Positions 34,819 through 43,152 of a DNA stretch of 64,000 nt are shown piece by piece. The DNA lies in assembly GCF_900103985.1 (NCBI RefSeq), contig NZ_FNIE01000019.1:50514-114513 (forward strand), given 5' to 3'. The notes below the pieces were generated by a model, which saw only the letters and a program-made list of their open reading frames with translations, made no database searches and had not been told where the DNA came from. The position numbers and the translations under genes were made by a program. The DNA is from Actinacidiphila guanduensis. GTDB lineage: Bacteria; Actinomycetota; Actinomycetes; Streptomycetales; Streptomycetaceae. Position 1 is the stretch's first letter; each line of letters starts with the position of its first letter.

Positions 34819-35241
34819 TCAGTTCGGGCAGGCCGAACGGAGAGCGCCCCAGGTGTAGGTGCCGACGACGCCGTCGATGGACAGCTGGTTACCGCATTCG
34901 TTGGACCACTCACGCTGGAACTTCAGCACCGCCTTGTAGGTATTCGGCCCGAAGATGCCGTCGACTTGGTCGGAAGTCAGGTAGCCGCGCCAGTACAGCT
35001 GGCACTGCACCTCGATCACGCGGGATCCGGTGTCACCCTCCTCGGTGATGGCAGTCCCCGAGTAATACGTCTTGTTGCACTGGTAGGTGGTGGCGGGTGC
35101 GGCGCTCTGGGCTGACGCGGAAGCGGCATATGTGTGGCCGCTGATGGCGTGGGCCGGCAGGGCCAGTCCGCCGACCGCGATGGCGCTCAACGCGGCGACC
35201 GTGAGTGCCGTCCGCGGCCTCCCCATACGGGACTTCGGCAT
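34819..35241 (-). CDS. Secreted peptidoglycan-binding (PG_binding_1) protein
   Basis: The 140-residue protein has a signal peptide (about 1-32, ending AHA) and a single peptidoglycan-binding domain: RVIEVQCQLYWRGYLTSDQVDGIFGPNTYKAVLKFQREWSNECGNQLSIDGVVGTYTWGALRSAC. The DGIFGPNT and DGVVGxxTW motifs are the repeats of this three-helix fold. There is no catalytic domain, so it probably only binds the wall. The ATG at 35241 has AGGAGG upstream and is preferred over the open frame to 35397. Its promoter region carries the inverted TTGTCCG site also found before the STAND/CHAP genes. Confidence 0.9.
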   Translation of the reverse strand: MPKSRMGRPRTALTVAALSAIAVGGLALPAHAISGHTYAASASAQSAAPATTYQCNKTYYSGTAITEEGDTGSRVIEVQCQLYWRGYLTSDQVDGIFGPNTYKAVLKFQREWSNECGNQLSIDGVVGTYTWGALRSACPN

Positions 35242-35310
35242 GGCGAGCCTCCTTGGTAGTACTACACGCTCCGGTCGGAGCGCTGTGACCACTTGTCTAC
35301 GTCCCGCGGG

Positions 35311-35344
35311 GTTGTCCGGTGTCGGCCCGGCGAGATCGGACAAC
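35311..35344 (-). promoter_or_regulatory. Inverted GTTGTCCG site upstream of the peptidoglycan-binding protein gene
   Basis: GTTGTCCG (35311-35318) and CGGACAAC (35337-35344) form a perfect inverted pair 18 bp apart, 70-103 bp upstream of the start at 35241. A third half-site, GCGGACAAAG, follows at 35350. The same arrangement occurs at 39297-39330, which suggests one regulator for both places. Confidence 0.5.
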
Positions 35345-35410
35345 AGGCTGCGGACAAAGCAGCGGACGGCAGGGCCGCAGTGCCGGGCTCTGTTCATACG
35401 GGCTTCCGCG

Positions 35411-38400
35411 TCAGGAACACGCCCTCGGCAAGGGGTACGAGGGCACGAACCGGTGCCATGTCGATGCGGTCAGGACGCCGGTCGTGGTGGCGCAGACGCG
35501 GTGGACGGCAGTATCCGGGTTCAGGGACATCAGCTGGACGGTGTGGTCGTCGCCCGCGCTGGCGATGGTGCGGCCGTCGGGGCCCAGTACCGCTTGGTCG
35601 ATGGGTCCGGTGTGGCCGCTGATGGGGCCGCCCCAGGCGGTGGGTGCTGTGGGGTCGGCGACGTTCCAGAGCCGGATGGTGCCGTCGGCTGCGCTGCTGA
35701 CGAGGGTTCGGCCATCGTGGCTGAACGCTACGGACAGCACGAAGCTGGTGTGTCCGGTCAGTGGCGCGGCTAGGGCGGCGGGACGGCGGGGGTCGCTGAC
35801 GTTCCACAGGCGTACGGTGTGATCGTCGTTTGCGGTGGCGAGGGTGCGGCCGTCCGGGCTGAAGGCCACCGATCCCACGCCACCGGTGCGGGCGGCCAGC
35901 GGCGGGCACCACCGTTCGGGGTGGCCGGGGTCGGTGACATTCCACAGGCGGGTTGTGTCGTCGGCGCCGGCGCTGGCCAAGGTGCGGCCGTCCGGGCTGA
36001 AGGCCAGCGCCCGTACGGTGTCGGTGTGCGCGGTGAGCGGGGTGCCGATCTGGCGGAGGTGGGCGGGGTCGGTGACGTCCCATAGCCGCACCTTGTGGTC
36101 GTAGCCGGCGCTGGCCAGGATGCGGCCGTTGGCGCTGAAGGCGACCGTGGTGACGGCGGCGTGGGCCGGATCGGGGGTCCGCTCGCTCAGCTCGCGGGGG
36201 TGTGCCGGGGCGGTGACGTTCCACAGCCGTAGCGTGCCGTCGCGGCCGGCACTGGCCAGGAGATGGCCGTCGCGGTTGAAGGCGATCTGGTTCACGGCTT
36301 TGGCGCCGGCTGTCAGCGGGATGCCGATGGGGGCGGGCCGGGCGGGGTCGGCGGTGTTCCACAGCCGGATCGCGCCGTCGGTGGCGCCTGCGGCCAGCAC
36401 GCGGCCGTCCGCTCTGAAGGCGACGGTGTTCTCGTAGCTGGGGGTGGGCAGCACGGTCCGGGGCAGGTTCCACAGCCGTACGGTGTTGTCGGCGCTGACG
36501 CTGGCCAGGGAGTGCCCGTCGGGGTCGAAGGCAAGCCAGTAGATATATCCTGTGTGGCCGGTGAGGGGCGGGCACAGCGCGAGGGGGGCCGAGGGGTCGG
36601 TGACGTTCCACAGGCGGACCGTCTGGTCGGCGCCCGCGGTGGCCAGCACCTTCCCGTCAGGACTGAAGGCGACCGCGAATATCGTGTTGGCGGCGGCGTC
36701 GGGAATCGTGCCTAAGGTGACCGGGTTCGCCGGGTCGGACACGTTCCACAGCCGTACGGTGAAGTCGTTCGCGACGCTCGCCATGATCCGACTGTCCCCG
36801 CTGAAGGCGACCGCGTAGACCGTGCCCGTGTGGCCGCGCAGCGGCTGGCCCCAGGCCGACGGGGCCGCCGGATTGGTGACGTTCCACAGCTGGATAGTCT
36901 TGTCGTGGCCAGCGCTGGCCAGGGTGCGGCCGTCGGGGCTGAAGGCGGCCGAGGCGATGGGTCCTTTCTGACTACGCAGGGGGTCGCCGAGTTCGCTCGC
37001 GCTGGCGGGGTCGGAGACGTCCCACAAGCGCACAGTGCCGTCGTCGCCCGCGCTGGCCAAGGTGCGGCCGTCCGGGCTGAACGACACGGAGAAGACGATG
37101 CCCGTGTGTCCGCGCAGTGCGGGCAACGCCGTCGGGTGCCTGGGGTCGGTGAGGTTCCACAGGCGTACGGTGTGGTCGCGGCCCGCTCCGGCGAGGGTGT
37201 GACCGTCCGGGCTGAAAGCCAGCCACATGATGCCGCTGGCGTGTGCGCGGATCGGGTTGCCGAGTGGCGCCGGATGCGTGGTGTCGGAGACGTCCCATAG
37301 CCTGACGGTGTCGTCCATACCCGCACTGGCCATCACCTGGCCCCGTGGGCTGAAGGCGACCGCGTACACGGTCGCGCTGTGCCCGGTCAGCGGAGCGGAC
37401 AGCGGTGCGCTCTGAGTGCCCAGCAGGTCGGTGGACAGCACGCCGGTGGCGTGGATCCGGTAGCCGGCGACATCGAGCCCAGCGGCCAGTGACTGGTCGG
37501 TCCCGCGCAGTTCGCCGGCCTGGGCCTGCACTTGGCCGGAGGTGTCGCTCGCGCGTACGGCCCGGGCGGTCGATCGCTGCTGGAGGGCGATTCCGGCAGC
37601 GGCCACGGCGAGGACGGTCAGTAGCGAGAGCGCGGCCACTGCCGCGCGGCGGCGTCGAGCCGCCCGGCCTTCGTGCCGGGTGGAGGCGGCCAGGAATTCC
37701 GCCTCTCGCCGGCTCAACCGTGCGTCGTCCACGTGCGCTTGGGCCCACTCTTGAGCGACGGCGAGCCGGGAGCCCCGGTACAGCGCACTCGCATCGCGCT
37801 GTTCCCTTTCCCATGCCGTGGCGGCGTCGGTGAGCTGCTGCCGGATGAGCAGGCCGGCCCGGTCTTCGCTGATCCAGCCGCTCAGTCTCGGCCAGGCGTG
37901 GAGCAGTGCCTCGTGGGTGATTTCCACGCTGTCGGTGTCGAGGGTGACGAGTCTGGCGCGGGCCAGTGCGTCGACGACGGCTTCCGCGCTGGGATCGAGT
38001 TCGTCCCTGGCCAGGCGGCGCTTGGAGTCCCCGGTGCTGTCGTTGAGGGACACCAGGCGCAGGAAGATGCCTTGCGCGAGGCGCTGCTGCTCCCTGGTGA
38101 AGCTGCTGTAGACGGTTTCGGCGGTGTTTGCCAGGGCGTGGGTGATGCCGCCGGCTGACTCATATCCGCTCAGGGTCAGAGTGTTGCCGCGCCTTCGCCG
38201 CCAGGTCTCGCGCATCGCGTGGGAGACGAGGGGCAGGACGCCGGCCTGCCCGGTTGCCTCGGCCACCACTCGGGCGAGCAGGGGGCCTTCGACCGTGGAA
38301 TCGGCTTGGACGGCGGGCTGGGTGACGGCCCGACGCAGCTCATCGGTGGTCATCGGGCCGACGAGCAGTTGCGAGTCCTGGATGGCGCCCACGAGGTCGG

Positions 38401-39250
38401 CGTGCTGTGAGCAGGCAGCGTAGAAGTCCGCCCGCACGCCGAGGACGACGCGCGTCCGGCTGTTGGCCGCACCGGCTGCCGTGAGGAGAGAGGCGATGAA
38501 GGCGGCCCGTTCGTCCGCGTCCGCGCAGAGGGTGAAGATCTCCTCGAACTGGTCGACCACGAGGAGGAGTTCGGTCTCCGGGCGCTGTTGTGCGAGCAGC
38601 TGGAGTGCGGTCAGGTGCAGGGCGCGGGGGTTGGCCCGCAGATCGTCGTGGAGGGCGACGGCGGAGGAGCCGGAGAGCGCGGCGAGCCGTGCCGCGCATT
38701 CCTCGAAGGGGTGCGGGCCAGGAGTGAGAACCAGTGCGGCCCACGATGCCTCGCCACCGCCGGACACCCGCGGTATCAGGCCGGCCCGCAGGAGCGAGGA
38801 CTTCCCGGAGCCCGAGGCGCCGAACACCGCGACGAACCGGTGGCTGCGGATGCGGCCTTCCAGGTCGTCGGTGAGCCGTTCGCGTCCGAAGAACCGGTCG
38901 GCGTCTGCGGCTTCGAAGGGGCTCAGTCCCACGTAGGGGCAGTCGTCATCCCCCTCAGCGGCGTCCGGGAGCTCATCGGTGCGGGCCAGCTCGGCAGACA
39001 GGCGATGCCAGCGCTGTTCCCATTCCGCCGTGTCGCCGCCGCACGCGCGGACGTAGGCGAGGGTGACCGGCAGACTCGGCAGCTTACGGCCGGAGGCGGC
39101 GTCGGCGAGGGTGGTCGAGGAGTAGTGCGCGGCGCGGGCGAGCTTGCGGTAGGGCGGGGCGCCGGCCTTGTCCCTCAGTTTCCTCAAGTCCGCCGCGAAC
39201 CTGACCAGATGGGTGCCCTCGTCGTCCAACGGCCGCTCGCTGCGGGGCAC
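35411..39250 (-). CDS. XRE-nSTAND1 ATPase with membrane helix and 14 WD40 repeats
   Basis: A 1279-residue multidomain protein. Residues 14-92 are a degenerate XRE-type helix-turn-helix (LRKLRDKAGAPPYRKLARAAHYSSTTLADAASGRKLPS). Residues about 105-530 are a STAND P-loop NTPase of the nSTAND1 type, with PYVGLSPFEAADADRFFGRE, Walker A GASGSGKSS and Walker B LLLVVDQFEE. A hydrophobic segment near 537-560 may cross the membrane. From about 617 to 1250 there are 14 WD40 repeats, each ending in a V-R-L-W-like tetrad, enough for two seven-blade propellers. STAND proteins are ligand-triggered signalling switches. Codon 846 is TTA (36713-36715), so translation should depend on bldA tRNA. It is flanked on both sides by cell-wall-binding secreted proteins. 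Confidence 0.93.
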   Translation of the reverse strand: MPRSERPLDDEGTHLVRFAADLRKLRDKAGAPPYRKLARAAHYSSTTLADAASGRKLPSLPVTLAYVRACGGDTAEWEQRWHRLSAELARTDELPDAAEGDDDCPYVGLSPFEAADADRFFGRERLTDDLEGRIRSHRFVAVFGASGSGKSSLLRAGLIPRVSGGGEASWAALVLTPGPHPFEECAARLAALSGSSAVALHDDLRANPRALHLTALQLLAQQRPETELLLVVDQFEEIFTLCADADERAAFIASLLTAAGAANSRTRVVLGVRADFYAACSQHADLVGAIQDSQLLVGPMTTDELRRAVTQPAVQADSTVEGPLLARVVAEATGQAGVLPLVSHAMRETWRRRRGNTLTLSGYESAGGITHALANTAETVYSSFTREQQRLAQGIFLRLVSLNDSTGDSKRRLARDELDPSAEAVVDALARARLVTLDTDSVEITHEALLHAWPRLSGWISEDRAGLLIRQQLTDAATAWEREQRDASALYRGSRLAVAQEWAQAHVDDARLSRREAEFLAASTRHEGRAARRRRAAVAALSLLTVLAVAAAGIALQQRSTARAVRASDTSGQVQAQAGELRGTDQSLAAGLDVAGYRIHATGVLSTDLLGTQSAPLSAPLTGHSATVYAVAFSPRGQVMASAGMDDTVRLWDVSDTTHPAPLGNPIRAHASGIMWLAFSPDGHTLAGAGRDHTVRLWNLTDPRHPTALPALRGHTGIVFSVSFSPDGRTLASAGDDGTVRLWDVSDPASASELGDPLRSQKGPIASAAFSPDGRTLASAGHDKTIQLWNVTNPAAPSAWGQPLRGHTGTVYAVAFSGDSRIMASVANDFTVRLWNVSDPANPVTLGTIPDAAANTIFAVAFSPDGKVLATAGADQTVRLWNVTDPSAPLALCPPLTGHTGYIYWLAFDPDGHSLASVSADNTVRLWNLPRTVLPTPSYENTVAFRADGRVLAAGATDGAIRLWNTADPARPAPIGIPLTAGAKAVNQIAFNRDGHLLASAGRDGTLRLWNVTAPAHPRELSERTPDPAHAAVTTVAFSANGRILASAGYDHKVRLWDVTDPAHLRQIGTPLTAHTDTVRALAFSPDGRTLASAGADDTTRLWNVTDPGHPERWCPPLAARTGGVGSVAFSPDGRTLATANDDHTVRLWNVSDPRRPAALAAPLTGHTSFVLSVAFSHDGRTLVSSAADGTIRLWNVADPTAPTAWGGPISGHTGPIDQAVLGPDGRTIASAGDDHTVQLMSLNPDTAVHRVCATTTGVLTASTWHRFVPSYPLPRACS

Positions 39251-39296
39251 CGTCGCCTCCTACCTGTCCTCGCGGAGTGCTCATTGTGCGGAGCGT

Positions 39297-39330
39297 GTTG
39301 TCCGCCGTCCAGCGGCCGACAGCGGACAAC
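39297..39330. promoter_or_regulatory. Inverted GTTGTCCGC site between STAND and CHAP genes
   Basis: GTTGTCCGC (39297-39305) and GCGGACAAC (39322-39330) are exact inverse complements 16 bp apart. The site is 46 bp before the STAND start and 75 bp before the CHAP protein start, so it can serve both divergent genes. It matches the site at 35311. Confidence 0.55.
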
Positions 39331-39405
39331 GTCCCGTCCCCTACAAACGAGCCACCACCGCAGAAGCGGCGGTGACGGTCACACGGGGAAGAGGAACGCA
39401 CGACT

Positions 39406-40314
39406 ATGAGCAGCGAAGTGAAGCATTCCGCACTACTGCGGACGAGAAGGGCCGTACTCGGAGCCCTCACGGCGGTACTCGTCTCCGGCGTGGTGCTGGC
39501 CGGGCCTACCGCGGCGTCGGCGGATTCGGCCGATATCAGGCTGGGGCAAGCGGACCTGAACGGGCTGGCGTACAACGCCGGCACCGTCGACGGCGTCAGC
39601 GGACCCCAGACCGAGGCCGCCGCCGAGTCCTTCCAGTCCGACCGGTGCCTGAGCGTCGACGGGATCATCGGCACCCAGACGCTCGGCGAACTGGAGACCG
39701 TCGTCAAGGAGGTCCAGGGCAAGGCCGGGGTCGACCAGGACGGGGACTACGGCAGCGGCACCACCACCGCCGTCAAGAACTACCAGAGCGCGCACCAGCT
39801 GACCGCCGACGGCATCGCCGGCCCGGACACCATGAAGTCGATGGGCATCACGCGACTCGTCGCGAGCTGCCACACCGGCAGCGCCCAGCGCGACGAGATC
39901 GTGAGCGTGGCCAAGAGCCAGCTCGGCGTCCGCGCCGACTCCGACAACTGCGTGCCCGGCAAGCCGTACAGCATCTGCGCGGACTGGTGCGCGGCCTTCG
40001 CGACCTGGGTCTGGCGGGACGCGGGCGAGAACATCCCGTTCATGACCTACGTGCCGAACGTCTACGACTGGGCGGTCAGCCACAACCGCTGGTACGGCAC
40101 CAGCCAACTGCACTCGGCGCTCCCCGGCGACATGATCATCTTCGGCACCGCGACCAACCGCTATCACATCGGGATCGTCGACCGCGTCAGCGGATCAACC
40201 GTCTACGTGATCTCGGGCAACACCTCCAACCCGAGCAACTCCAGCCAGATCGGCGTCTACGACAAGAGCTACTCCCTGTCCAGCTCCGTCTTCTACGGGC
40301 TGGTCCGGCCCTAA
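39406..40314 (+). CDS. Secreted CHAP-domain peptidoglycan hydrolase with two peptidoglycan-binding units
   Basis: The 302-residue exported protein has a signal peptide (to about ASA, residue 39), two PG_binding_1 units (about 45-98 and 103-148, each with a DG-x-G-x-x-T motif) and a C-terminal CHAP/NlpC-like domain. The catalytic cysteine is probably Cys195 in ADWCAAFATW and the histidine His254 in RYHIGIVDR. Such enzymes cleave peptide or amide bonds of peptidoglycan. It diverges from the STAND gene over a 155-bp region with the shared inverted site, and the GH25 muramidase follows after 127 bp. Confidence 0.92.
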   Translation: MSSEVKHSALLRTRRAVLGALTAVLVSGVVLAGPTAASADSADIRLGQADLNGLAYNAGTVDGVSGPQTEAAAESFQSDRCLSVDGIIGTQTLGELETVVKEVQGKAGVDQDGDYGSGTTTAVKNYQSAHQLTADGIAGPDTMKSMGITRLVASCHTGSAQRDEIVSVAKSQLGVRADSDNCVPGKPYSICADWCAAFATWVWRDAGENIPFMTYVPNVYDWAVSHNRWYGTSQLHSALPGDMIIFGTATNRYHIGIVDRVSGSTVYVISGNTSNPSNSSQIGVYDKSYSLSSSVFYGLVRP

Positions 40315-40441
40315 GGACTGTCCGGCACGACCGCCATCACCGGTATCACGACCCACCTGCCGGCCGGCGCCGCGGAGGGCACACGACGTGCCTCGCGGCG
40401 CCGGTCAACCCTGCGCCGACCTCCGAAAAGGAGAACCACCG

Positions 40442-41707
40442 ATGAACAGAACCCTGGCCGCCGCCGTCACCCTCGGCCTCACCGTGCTGGCCGCGTCGGC
40501 CGGTCTGCCGCACGACGGAGCCCGTGCGGCAGCGGCGACCCCGGCCCATCCCTGGCACGAGGACGCCGACCACATGGGTTCCGGGCTCACCGCCCGCATG
40601 GCGGCCAGGACCGTTCACGAGTCGGTCACCGCCGCTGCGGCCCCCGACGTGACCGGCACGCTGAAGGGCCTGGACGTCAGCGCGTTCCAGGAGAACATCA
40701 ACTGGCCGTCGGTGGCATCGAACGGCGCGTCCTTCGCCTACGTCAAGGCGACCGAGGGCGTCGACTACACCAGCAGCCAGTTCTCCCAGCAGTACAACGG
40801 ATCCGCTGCGGCGGGCCTGATCCGCGGCGCCTACCACTTCGCCCTGCCCAACACCGCCGGCGGCAGCACCCAGGCCGACTACTTCGTCGCCCACGGCGGA
40901 GGCTGGTCCGACGACGGCAAGACTCTCCCCGGCGCCCTCGACATCGAATACAACCCCTACGGAGCCACCTGCTACGGCCTCAGCCAAAGCGCGATGGTCT
41001 CCTGGATCACCGCCTTCAGCTCCGAGTACCACACCAGGACCGGCCGCTACCCGATCGTCTACTCCACCCGGGACTGGTGGTCGACCTGCACCGGCAACTC
41101 CGCCACGCCCGGCCAGCACGACCCCCTGTGGATCGCCGACTACAGCGGATCCCCTACCCCGCTCCCCCGCGGCTGGAGCACCTACACCATCTGGCAGAAC
41201 GCCGAAAGCGGCACCTTCCCCGGCGACCAGGACGTCTTCAACGGCACCACCGCGGACCTCAAGACCTTCGCCCACGGCACCTACACCCCGCCCCCGCCGC
41301 CCCCCGGCAGCGGCTGGCCCGTCGTCTCCCAGGGCGCCACCGGCCACAGCACGACAGCCATTCAGTACCTTCTCGACGCCCATGGCTCCACTCTCACCGT
41401 CGACGGCGACTTCGGCCCGGCGACGCGGAGCGCGGTGATCGCCTTCCAGAGCAGCAAGGGCCTCACCGCCGACGGCATCGTCGGCCCCAACACCTGGCAG
41501 GCCCTCATCATCACCGTGCAGGAGGGCGACAGTGGACCGGCCGTCAAGGCCGCGCAGGACGAACTGACCGCACACAGCCACCCCGTCACCGTGGACGGCG
41601 ACTTCGGCCCGGCGACGCGGAGCGCGGTCGTCGCCTTCCAGACCGGCCAGGGCCTCACCGCCGACGGCATCGTCGGCAGCAACACGTGGGCAGCACTCGT
41701 CTCCTGA
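40442..41707 (+). CDS. Secreted GH25 muramidase with two C-terminal peptidoglycan-binding domains
   Basis: The 421-residue protein has a signal peptide, a GH25 lysozyme domain (about 73-275) with GLDVSAFQ (Asp78) and ALDIEYNP (Asp167, Glu169) as the catalytic acid region, a Pro-rich hinge (about 281-288) and two PG_binding_1 domains (about 296-357 and 360-421). It cleaves the beta-1,4 bond between MurNAc and GlcNAc. The ATG at 40442 follows AAAAGGAGAACC. It lies on the same strand as the CHAP gene, so the two wall hydrolases are probably co-expressed. The two binding domains are nearly identical in DNA. Confidence 0.94.
   Translation: MNRTLAAAVTLGLTVLAASAGLPHDGARAAAATPAHPWHEDADHMGSGLTARMAARTVHESVTAAAAPDVTGTLKGLDVSAFQENINWPSVASNGASFAYVKATEGVDYTSSQFSQQYNGSAAAGLIRGAYHFALPNTAGGSTQADYFVAHGGGWSDDGKTLPGALDIEYNPYGATCYGLSQSAMVSWITAFSSEYHTRTGRYPIVYSTRDWWSTCTGNSATPGQHDPLWIADYSGSPTPLPRGWSTYTIWQNAESGTFPGDQDVFNGTTADLKTFAHGTYTPPPPPPGSGWPVVSQGATGHSTTAIQYLLDAHGSTLTVDGDFGPATRSAVIAFQSSKGLTADGIVGPNTWQALIITVQEGDSGPAVKAAQDELTAHSHPVTVDGDFGPATRSAVVAFQTGQGLTADGIVGSNTWAALVS
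41395..41686 (+). repeat. Tandem duplicated peptidoglycan-binding module in the muramidase gene
   Basis: Two stretches of about 100 bp starting at 41395 and 41587 (192 bp apart, 64 codons) are almost the same, including long exact runs over VDGDFGPATRSAV and GLTADGIVG. This indicates a recent in-frame duplication or gene conversion. Confidence 0.8.
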
Positions 41708-41814
41708 CGTCAACATCGGCATGCGTCAGAGCGCAAAGCAGTCGTGGGCGCCGACCAGCGACCAGCACCACTGCCACCACCGCCGAACCCGCGCACCGAA
41801 AGCCGGCAGAGGCC

Positions 41815-42025
41815 GGGACCAACCCCGCGGGCGCGGGGAGCACCGTGGTCCACTCACAATAGGGGGTTTCCGCTGGGACCAACCCCGCGGGCGCGGGGAG
41901 CACACGTCATCGGGCGTGCCCTCGATCCACGGGGCGGGACCAACCCCGCGGGCGCGGGGAGCACGTGTGCGCGCTGAAGCTGGGGATCGCGCGGACGGGA
42001 CCAACCCCGCGGGCGCGGGGAGCAC
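41815..42025 (-). CRISPR. Type I-E CRISPR array, 4 repeats and 3 spacers, no cas genes in the window
   Basis: Four identical 29-bp repeats at 41815-41843, 41875-41903, 41936-41964 and 41997-42025. Spacers are 31, 32 and 32 bp (41844-41874, 41904-41935, 41965-41996). The repeat starts GGGACCAACCCCGCGG and ends GGGGAGCAC on the plus strand; its complement (GTGCTCCCCGCG...GGTCCC) is the usual I-E orientation in streptomycetes, so the array probably reads on the minus strand with the leader to the right. The repeat has a GC-rich internal palindrome (CCCCGCG/CGCGGGG). There are no cas genes within 20 kb on either side. Confidence 0.95.
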
Positions 42026-42080
42026 AGGAGACCACCTGCGCGTTCAGCTCGGCCGAGGGCTGATTTTGCTCACTTTACCC
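42026..42080 (-). promoter_or_regulatory. Candidate CRISPR leader side
   Basis: On the minus strand this flank reads GGTAAAGTGAGCAAAATC (42063-42080), the only A-rich patch near the array, followed by about 32 GC-rich bases and the first repeat. The A-rich patch could be leader sequence; the 32 bases are spacer-sized, so a leader-proximal repeat may have been lost. Confidence 0.3.
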
Positions 42081-42503
42081 AAGCCGCCACTTGCTGAGAG
42101 GTATCAGTGGGCACTGCTCCCCTCGCCCGCCCGCAGGCGACAAGCTCCTCGGCCCGGCCTCGACCGACTGTCAGCCGCGCTCGCCTGAGGGGGTGCTCGT
42201 TGATCCGCTCCCACGTGTACAGCCCTCGCATAAGGTCCTGGCGCTGCGAAACGTGGTGGACCCGGTCGACGGTGGTCTCCACCGTCTCCGGGCGCAGCCG
42301 GCGGGGCCCGCGGTTGAGCGCTCGGTCGGCCGCAGCCGTACTGCTGGCGCGGGCGTGGTCCGCGGGGCGGGCGGCACCTGCCCGGTGGTGGGAACGGTGC
42401 CGACCAGGGCGGCTGAGAAGCCGCCGGCCGCGGTCGCGGCGATGATGACGGTGGCAAGGCAGCCGTGACATTTGCTTGCGCGTCGCGCAGTTGCGTGATG
42501 GCG

Positions 42504-42608
42504 GGCCCGGCGCTGCGTGTTCTGCTCGGCGATCTCGATGTTGGTCTCGTTGATGGCGTCGAACATTGCGTCCAGGTGGTGTACGCGCAGCTTGTCCGTT
42601 CGCAGCAA
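42504..42608 (-). pseudogene. Relic of a tyrosine site-specific integrase
   Basis: The minus strand encodes LRTDKLRVHHLDAMFDAINE followed by TNIEIAEQNTQRRA. It closely matches the N-terminal core-binding region of actinobacterial phage/ICE tyrosine integrases (LRxxHIxAMFDAIxExNxEIAxQNAxRRA). Sequence on either side no longer aligns and no catalytic Arg/His/Tyr motifs are present. It lies 190 bp from a truncated tRNA-Thr, as expected of an integrase next to its attachment site. The rest of 42026-42797 holds no supportable gene. Confidence 0.6.
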
Positions 42609-42797
42609 GGCCGAGCTACTGCGGCGCGCACCAGGAGCTCCCCAGGGAGCAGTTCGATGTCCTTCGCCTGCCCGAATGCGCTCCCCCCGCGCTCCCCTTG
42701 GCCTCTGCGGGCATCACTTGCCGCTCGGGAGAACCGGCCAGGCGCGAGGGAAAAGCAAAATCTCCAGGTCACGTGCCGTGTGACCTGGGGTTCCGTG

Positions 42798-42845
42798 TAG
42801 CCGTCCTCGGGATTCGAACCCGAGACCTACGCATTACGAGTGCGT
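42798..42845 (-). other. 3' half of a tRNA-Thr (CGU anticodon), probable attachment-site remnant
   Basis: On the minus strand the anticodon arm ACGCA-CTCGTAA-TGCGT (anticodon CGT), the variable loop, the T arm TCGGG-TTCGAAT-CCCGA and the 3' acceptor strand are intact. The D arm and 5' acceptor strand are absent beyond 42845. So this is not a functional gene but the piece of a tRNA that integrative elements duplicate at their att sites. Confidence 0.7.
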
Positions 42846-43021
42846 TGTGGGCCGTCGCGGACGGCATGGAGGCACTGTTGCTCGCAGTGGCCCGCGGCCA
42901 GGAGGTGGGGCTCCTGCCCGCGGCCGCCCGCCGCCTCAACCGGCGGTCCGGCGTGGCGTACGTCCGCGTCAGCAGTGTGGCGCCGTTCACGGCCGCGCTC
43001 ACACGGCTGCCCGCCCGCTAG
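42845..43021 (+). pseudogene. C-terminal fragment of a LysR-family regulator
   Basis: From the edge of the tRNA fragment the plus strand reads LWAVADGMEALLLAVARGQEVGLLP followed by AAARRLNRRSGVAYVRVSS, ending at TAG 43019-43021. The pattern (V-x-x-G-x-G-V-x-L-x-P-xx-A-x-x-L, then GVAYVPV) is the end of the LysR substrate-binding domain. The DNA-binding part is missing: the gene is cut exactly at the tRNA sequence, as an integration or deletion event would do. Confidence 0.6.
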
Positions 43022-43152
43022 GACCGTCCCACCGTCGCGGCGCTGCCGGCCGCGGCCCGGTAGGCCCCGCGGCGGCAGGGCCGGTGCACCGGAACACCGT
43101 CGGCAGCGGGCCGGGCGGAGGGGCGACCACTTCGAACAGCGCCCGCCCCGGG

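Noticed and set aside
39406..41707. CHAP and GH25 genes as phage endolysins of a prophage
   Set aside because: Both proteins have Sec-type signal peptides, and no holin, capsid, tail or packaging genes are near; they look like host-secreted wall enzymes.
42798..42900. Functional tRNA-Thr gene
   Set aside because: D arm and 5' acceptor strand are missing; the sequence beyond the anticodon stem encodes the LysR tail.
41815..43152. cas genes next to the CRISPR array
   Set aside because: I searched both strands for Cas1, Cas2, Cas3 and Cascade-like sequences; the frames here are relics or noise.
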